Origin: CAZGMC01 sp964526565
Lineage (GTDB): Bacteria > Pseudomonadota > Alphaproteobacteria > DSM-16000 > Inquilinaceae
DNA: 31,312 bases
Direction of reading: 5' to 3'
NCBI GenBank assembly: GCA_964526565.1
Contig: CAZGMC010000048.1
Location: 1 to 31,312, forward strand
Part shown: piece after piece, positions 28,387 through 31,312 of the stretch
How positions within the stretch are numbered: position 1 is the stretch's first letter
How the letters are laid out: each line of letters starts with the position of its first letter
The notes under the pieces: generated by a model
Database searches by the model: none
The model's input: the letters and a program-made list of their open reading frames with translations, nothing else
Told to the model about the DNA's origin: nothing
Program-made: the position numbers and the translations under genes

Positions 28387-28821
28387 ATGACCAGATCGTG
28401 TCCTGCCTTGGCCCGTCTTGTTCCCCTGGCCGTGGCCGTCCTGGCCGCGGCGCCGGTGCCGGCGGCGGGCCAGCCCGGCGACACGGTCCCGGTGCGCCTG
28501 ACCGAGGCCGACTGCCGGGCCGTGGTGGTGCACGAGCCGGCGCCCGATGTGGCCTTCACGCCGGGCGTCGACGTGCGCGGCCGGCCGGTGGCGCCGGCGG
28601 ACCTGCCCGGCACCGTCCGCATCGAGGTCCCCGACGAGGTCGTCATCCCCATCACCATCGACCTGGCCCGCCGCCTGGGCATCCCGCACGCGCTGTTCGA
28701 GGCCGACGCCTATGTCGGCACCGTCACCGTGGTCGACGGGCGCCCCTATTTCGACGGCCAGCCCCTGTTCGACGCCGACCAGGCCGCCCTGGCCGCAGCG
28801 TGCCGGCAGGCGTTTCCTTAG
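28387..28821 (+). CDS. secreted hypothetical protein
   Basis: 144-aa protein with a clear Sec signal peptide (positive MTRSCPALARLV, hydrophobic core to about residue 25, small residues before AAGQ). The mature part is a compact domain: EADCRAVVVHEPAPDVAF, PGVDVRGRPVAPADLP, a strand pair around IEVPDEVVIPITIDLARRLG, then VGTVTVVDGRPYFDGQPLF and a C-terminal helix with a cysteine. Two cysteines (in EADCRA and AAACRQ) could form a disulfide. I recall similar uncharacterised proteins in Rhodospirillales but no named family. It starts 34 bases after the EamA stop and could be cotranscribed. Confidence 0.75.
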   Translation: MTRSCPALARLVPLAVAVLAAAPVPAAGQPGDTVPVRLTEADCRAVVVHEPAPDVAFTPGVDVRGRPVAPADLPGTVRIEVPDEVVIPITIDLARRLGIPHALFEADAYVGTVTVVDGRPYFDGQPLFDADQAALAAACRQAFP

Positions 28822-28914
28822 AACTGCGGCTCTGCTCGGATCGGCGCTGCCGGGCACGGCCTGTTGCTGTTCGCGACAAGGCACCTTTGGCTTTCCGGTC
28901 CAGTGCGGCCCGGT

Positions 28915-29205
28915 CTATGGCTCTGTCGGTTCGCCGCCCCGTTCGCCGCCCCGTTCGTCGCCCGGTTCGTCGCCCTTGACCGGCGGATTGCCCTTGCCGG
29001 CACGGGAGAGAATGTCGAGCGCCCTGCCAATATCGGCGCGGGCGGCGCGTTCCTTGAAATAGCTCTCGGTCCGGAGCGCCGAAAGCTTCTCGGCCACCGC
29101 CACATTGATGAACTGGTTCAATGCCACGCCCTCCGCCTCGGCCACTTTGCGAGCCTCATCAAGGAGTGACGACTGAAGCCTCAGGGCAAAATTGCTCTTC
29201 CTCAT
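28915..29205 (-). CDS. ribbon-helix-helix / toxin-antitoxin HicB-like antitoxin
   Basis: 96-aa protein whose N-terminal half (MRKSNFALRLQSSLLDEARK, then VAEAEGVALNQFINVAVAEKL) is a ribbon-helix-helix DNA-binding domain of the kind found in antitoxins. Its start overlaps the stop of the upstream PIN gene by four bases (ATGA), so the pair is a toxin-first module. The C-terminal tail is built from four-residue repeats (GDEPGDERGGERGGEP) encoded by a 12-bp tandem repeat, is highly charged and probably disordered. The N-terminal domain should bind the promoter and the middle part the toxin. Confidence 0.8.
   Translation of the reverse strand: MRKSNFALRLQSSLLDEARKVAEAEGVALNQFINVAVAEKLSALRTESYFKERAARADIGRALDILSRAGKGNPPVKGDEPGDERGGERGGEPTEP
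28927..28974. repeat. four 12-bp tandem repeats in the antitoxin 3' end
   Basis: Four adjacent 12-bp units of the form C[CG]GTTCG[CT]CGCC (28927-28938, 28939-28950, 28951-28962, 28963-28974) differ at only one or two positions. Because 12 is a multiple of 3, copy-number change would lengthen or shorten the antitoxin tail without a frameshift. Confidence 0.9.
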
Positions 29206-29630
29206 CTGCCTGCCTCCACACGGCGCCAAGCTCCGCCCGGCAACAGGATCTCGATGCCGAAGCGGGACGCGGCCTGTCCGAAGTCGCGCAGGTTGAACGT
29301 GACGATGGCCTCCGCCCCGCCATTCACCGCCGCCTCCAGCACCATGTCGTCGTCCGGATCGCGCAGGGCCGGTCGCCAAAGGAAGGCAAGCCGCACCGGT
29401 TCGGCGACCGCCGCCACCGCATCGAGCAAGGCATCCACGTCCTCCGCCACCAGGCCGGCAGCGTCCAGATGCTCCGGCCGCATCATCACCGCCTGATACT
29501 CGATCATCAGCGGCACGGAGGCGAGCAGCGTCAACCGTCGTTCCAATGCCGCCACCAGCAGGCGGCGGGACGCTCCGGCATCGCTGCGGATGGCCGCGAC
29601 CATTGCCGCCGTGTCGAGAACCAGCCTCAT
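29202..29630 (-). CDS. PIN-domain toxin
   Basis: 142-aa protein of the PIN family (the putative-toxin branch with RLVLDT at the N-terminus), expected to be a Mg-dependent ribonuclease. Start ATG at 29630; an in-frame start at 29681 would add 17 residues and run through the palindrome, which I think is promoter DNA. Acidic active-site candidates are visible: Asp in LVLDT, Glu in MIEYQAV, and Asp in RDPDDDMVLE. The usual Asn after the first Asp is Ala here (DTAAMVAA), and the last motif reads TFNLRDF, a known variant. It lies upstream of, and overlaps, the ribbon-helix-helix gene, the toxin-first order of this PIN branch. Confidence 0.85.
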   Translation of the reverse strand: MRLVLDTAAMVAAIRSDAGASRRLLVAALERRLTLLASVPLMIEYQAVMMRPEHLDAAGLVAEDVDALLDAVAAVAEPVRLAFLWRPALRDPDDDMVLEAAVNGGAEAIVTFNLRDFGQAASRFGIEILLPGGAWRRVEAGR

Positions 29631-29655
29631 GCGGCCATATTGGCACGGCGGTTCG

Positions 29656-29671
29656 ATATTGCAAGCAATAT
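29656..29671. promoter_or_regulatory. palindromic operator candidate of the PIN/RHH module
   Basis: ATATTGC and GCAATAT (29656-29662 and 29665-29671) form a perfect inverted repeat with a two-base centre, 26 bases upstream of the toxin start. AT-rich symmetrical sites of this type are typical autoregulation targets of antitoxins. Binding is inferred, not shown. Confidence 0.55.
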
Positions 29672-29818
29672 TGCGCCGCAAGCAGAGTCCGAGCTTGGCA
29701 GGACGACCTGAAGGACGCGCAACACCCTTCGACGGACTCGCGCCGGATGCTAAGGCGGCGAACCTCGAAGCGTTTCTGCGCCAGCGTCGCGGTTAAAGCA
29801 AACCGATGGCGCGGGCAC

Positions 29819-30049
29819 CTACCGCTGCGGCCGGTCGTCGGTCAGCCAGAGTGTCAGTCCGACGCCGATCGTGATCAGGCTCACGGTCACCGTCAGGCCG
29901 TACGTCACGCGCGTCCCCTCGAACAACAGGTACATCTGGAACAGGCTGCCCAGGACGCCAAGCTCGGCATGGAAGCCGCGCATCGACGGAAAAGCGATCA
30001 AAGGGAGCAGCGCACCCCAGATGACCAGAATCTTACCGACCGTTCGCAT
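29819..30049 (-). CDS. small hydrophobic membrane protein
   Basis: 76-aa ORF from ATG at 30049 (MRTVGKILVIWGALLPLIAF). Hydrophobic segments at about 5-20 and 47-69 (VTYGLTVTVSLITIGVGLTL), with a weaker one near 30-42, suggest two or three membrane spans and a short charged C-terminus (TDDRPQR). The frame is open upstream to 30214, but that part overlaps the divergent regulator and looks non-coding. No family recognised. It is divergent to the XRE gene. Confidence 0.55.
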   Translation of the reverse strand: MRTVGKILVIWGALLPLIAFPSMRGFHAELGVLGSLFQMYLLFEGTRVTYGLTVTVSLITIGVGLTLWLTDDRPQR

Positions 30050-30080
30050 GGCGCCGAAGCCCGAGCAGGGTCCAGAATCC

Positions 30081-30113
30081 GTATTTTTATCAGTGCAAAC
30101 CAGAAAATATACC
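30081..30113. promoter_or_regulatory. AT-rich divergent promoter region
   Basis: The 111 bp between the small membrane gene (-) and the XRE regulator (+) hold an AT-rich patch. A possible -10 for the XRE gene is TATACC (30108-30113). A short GTTC-AA-GAAC palindrome lies downstream (around 30127-30136) and could be the regulator's own site. -35 elements are weak on both strands. Confidence 0.35.
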
Positions 30114-30160
30114 GTTTCCGCTCGGTGTTCAAGAACGGTTCCTGGGATGACACTCCGGGT

Positions 30161-30505
30161 ATGGACCCTAGGCACCGCATTGCGCTCCGTCTCCGCGTCT
30201 TGCGCACCGGGCATGGCCTGACGCAGGAACAGTTCGCGGAGGCCATCGATCGGTCGGTCGACGCGGTATCGAACCTGGAACGCGGTCTGAGTCTGCCGGG
30301 CCTCGATACGCTGATCCGGATCAGCGAGCGCTTCGCGGTGCCGTTGACGGACCTTGTTGCGTCGGTCGACCCGACGGCGCCGCCGGACCCGGAACGATTG
30401 GCGTTGGAGGCGGCGCTGACCGACCTGTGCCGTCGCCTCTCCGGCCGCGACCTCGCCCGCGCCGTTGCCCTGGTCCGCGTCCTGGCCGACACGGCAACGG
30501 CATAG
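30161..30505 (+). CDS. XRE family helix-turn-helix transcriptional regulator
   Basis: 114-aa protein from ATG 30161. Residues about 8-62 form a classical Cro/C1-type helix-turn-helix (RLRVLRTGHGLTQEQFAEAI, then SVDAVSNLERGLSLPGLDTL, then IRISERFAVPLTDLV). A short C-terminal helical part (about 75-110) may serve dimerisation. The frame extends far upstream without a start that makes sense. It probably controls itself and/or the divergent small membrane gene. Such stand-alone regulators are common in accessory DNA. Confidence 0.85.
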   Translation: MDPRHRIALRLRVLRTGHGLTQEQFAEAIDRSVDAVSNLERGLSLPGLDTLIRISERFAVPLTDLVASVDPTAPPDPERLALEAALTDLCRRLSGRDLARAVALVRVLADTATA

Positions 30506-30515
30506 GTCGCGTCAG

Positions 30516-30544
30516 CCTCCGGCCGCCGTGGACAGGGCCGCGGG
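30516..30544. repeat. direct repeat, copy 1 (proS upstream segment)
   Basis: 29 bases identical to 31176-31204, in the same orientation. In both places the repeat precedes a proS 5' end. In this copy only 13 bases separate it from the proS-derived sequence, against 61 in the other, so DNA holding the promoter and start codon has been lost here. Confidence 0.95.
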
Positions 30545-30557
30545 TAGACAGGGCCGC

Positions 30558-30680
30558 CGCCTGCCCCGCTATCTGATGCCGACGATGAAGGAGACCCCCA
30601 GTGAGGCGCAGATCGTCTCGCACCGGCTCATGCGGCGCGCCGGCATAAGCCGGGCTCAGAAAATGTCTCTCAGCTTGTGA
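30558..30680 (+). pseudogene. truncated proS fragment without start codon
   Basis: Reads RLPRYLMPTMKETPSEAQIV, then SHRLMRRAG, which is the beginning of prolyl-tRNA synthetase from codon 2 to about codon 30. It then runs into unrelated residues and a stop at 30680. The ATG is missing: the bases before CGCCTG do not match those of the intact copy at 31263. Over the 47 bases shared with that copy there are three differences (one changes Ser to Pro, two are silent). It is a dead duplicate of the proS 5' end, and its last bases overlap the 3' end of hicB on the other strand. Confidence 0.85.
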
Positions 30681-31065
30681 CCAGCGCCCGCCTTGCGGCT
30701 TCACGAATGAACTGTGACCGAGTAACGTCATGATCGCGTACATACGAATCGATCGCATTGAGCTCAGCCTTCGGCATTGGCACATCAACGTGAACAGTAT
30801 TGCCCTCAATCCCTTTTATATCGACCAAGAATGGTACCGCATCGTCGTTGAACGGATCCGCCATGATCGTTTCAAGGGAGGAGGGGTCCGGCAGCTGTTC
30901 ACCGTCCTCCAGCATGCAGGCAATATGCCCGGCCAGTGCCTCGGCCGCCATTGTCCTGGCTTCTGCGAGCGTTTCGCCGGCCGTGATGCAGCCGGGAAAA
31001 TCCGGGAAATCAACACCAAAATCGCTATCCGGATCTTTGCGGAGCAGTGCGATATAGACGACCAT
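30670..31065 (-). CDS. hicB: HicB family antitoxin (orphan)
   Basis: 131-aa antitoxin from ATG at 31065 (MVVYIALLRKDPDSDFGVDF), preceded by GAGGCAG. A start at 31104 in the same frame would overlap the hicA remnant and add non-HicB residues. The N-terminal HicB fold shows FGVDFPDFPGCITAGETLAE and EALAGHIACMLEDGEQLPDP. The C-terminus AIDSYVRDHDVTRSQFIREA is a ribbon-helix-helix-like DNA-binding domain. The gene is intact, but its toxin partner, normally just upstream and overlapping, is reduced to a 3' fragment. It may still repress its old promoter or neutralise a HicA elsewhere. Confidence 0.9.
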   Translation of the reverse strand: MVVYIALLRKDPDSDFGVDFPDFPGCITAGETLAEARTMAAEALAGHIACMLEDGEQLPDPSSLETIMADPFNDDAVPFLVDIKGIEGNTVHVDVPMPKAELNAIDSYVRDHDVTRSQFIREAARRALVTS

Positions 31066-31072
31066 GTCTGCC

Positions 31073-31140
31073 TCACAGAAGTTTGACACCTGATTGTCTT
31101 TCAATGCTGCGCAGCGTTCCTTTCGACCCCAGGTTCGGCG
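31073..31140 (-). pseudogene. hicA toxin remnant (3' end only)
   Basis: Reading the reverse strand into the stop at 31073-31075 gives NLGSKGTLRSIERQSGVKLL, the typical C-terminus of a HicA mRNA interferase. The stop lies eight bases before the hicB ATG, normal for a hicAB pair. Upstream, the frame loses resemblance to HicA by about 31140 and meets the proS-upstream repeat at 31176. The RNA-binding fold and catalytic histidine are gone, so no toxin can be made here. Confidence 0.75.
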
Positions 31141-31175
31141 AGGTGCGGCAGCCGTCTGCCAAGCCCTCCGGCCGC

Positions 31176-31204
31176 CCTCCGGCCGCCGTGGACAGGGCCG
31201 CGGG
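31176..31204. repeat. direct repeat, copy 2 (proS upstream segment)
   Basis: Identical over 29 bases to 30516-30544. Just before it, the unit CCCTCCGGCCG occurs twice in tandem (from 31165). It lies 58 bases before the intact proS start. Confidence 0.95.
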
Positions 31205-31262
31205 GTTTGCCTAAAGTCCTGCGGCGTTCCTGCCCCCGTAAAACATGTGCCGAGCCGCCGTC

Positions 31263-31312
31263 ATGCGCCTGTCCCGTTATCTGATGCCGACGATGAAGGA
31301 GACCCCCAGCGA
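31263..31312 (+). CDS. proS: prolyl-tRNA synthetase (5' end, cut by window)
   Basis: ATG 31263 opens MRLSRYLMPTMKETPS, the near-invariant N-terminus of alphaproteobacterial prolyl-tRNA synthetase, which charges tRNA-Pro. Only 16 codons lie in the window. In related genomes this gene follows the DUF1467 gene; here the accessory stretch comes between. No clear -35/-10 was found in 31205-31262. Confidence 0.9.
   Translation, partial: MRLSRYLMPTMKETPS

Noticed and set aside
29590..29796. 68-aa plus-strand ORF whose last 30 residues (GRATPFDGLAPDAKAANLEA, then FLRQRRG) look protein-like
   Set aside because: Its first half is antisense to the PIN toxin and its start has no ribosome-binding site. 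It may be the 3' stump of a lost gene, but I could not match it to a family.

Overview
The window is high-GC alphaproteobacterial DNA. Gene content and order (clpX-lon-hup-tRNA-Val-tRNA-Asp-nuoA-N-birA-coaX-rnj-mce-DUF1467-proS) are those of a Rhodospirillales-like chromosome. Genus cannot be told from the sequence alone. Nearly everything from 1 to 24437 is core, co-directional (+) and densely packed.

Layout. 1-3318: the 3' two thirds of clpX, then lon (protein quality control). 3527-3799: an HU DNA-binding protein. 3992-4580: tRNA-Val(TAC) and tRNA-Asp(GTC), separated by a 14-bp tandem repeat that runs into a 100-N assembly gap. 4864-20467: the fourteen-gene NADH:quinone oxidoreductase (complex I) operon. 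It is interrupted once, between nuoF and nuoG, by two non-nuo genes: a DUF6338-like membrane protein and a 70-aa protein with a GYQP motif. NuoE carries a long Ala/Pro/Glu-rich, Lys/Arg-tailed extension. 20513-24437: birA, coaX, rnj, mce and a DUF1467 gene, mostly with overlapping stop and start codons and so probably translated as one unit.

In related genomes as I recall them, proS follows the DUF1467 gene directly. Here about 6.8 kb of accessory DNA separates them: a DUF29 protein, DNA-3-methyladenine glycosylase I, a small RNA with intrinsic terminator that looks like the suhB/mmgR (alpha-r8) family, an AzgA-type purine permease (-), an EamA exporter, a secreted hypothetical protein, a PIN/ribbon-helix-helix toxin-antitoxin pair (-), a small membrane protein (-), an XRE regulator, and finally a damaged hicAB module (-). 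The hicAB remnant sits between two copies of the 5' end of proS. The upstream copy is a dead fragment that has lost its start codon. The downstream copy, cut by the window end, is the intact start. hicA survives only as its last codons, so hicB is an orphan antitoxin.

The most unusual items are the two-gene insertion inside the complex I operon, the proS/hicBA/proS sandwich, and the probable sRNA downstream of tag.
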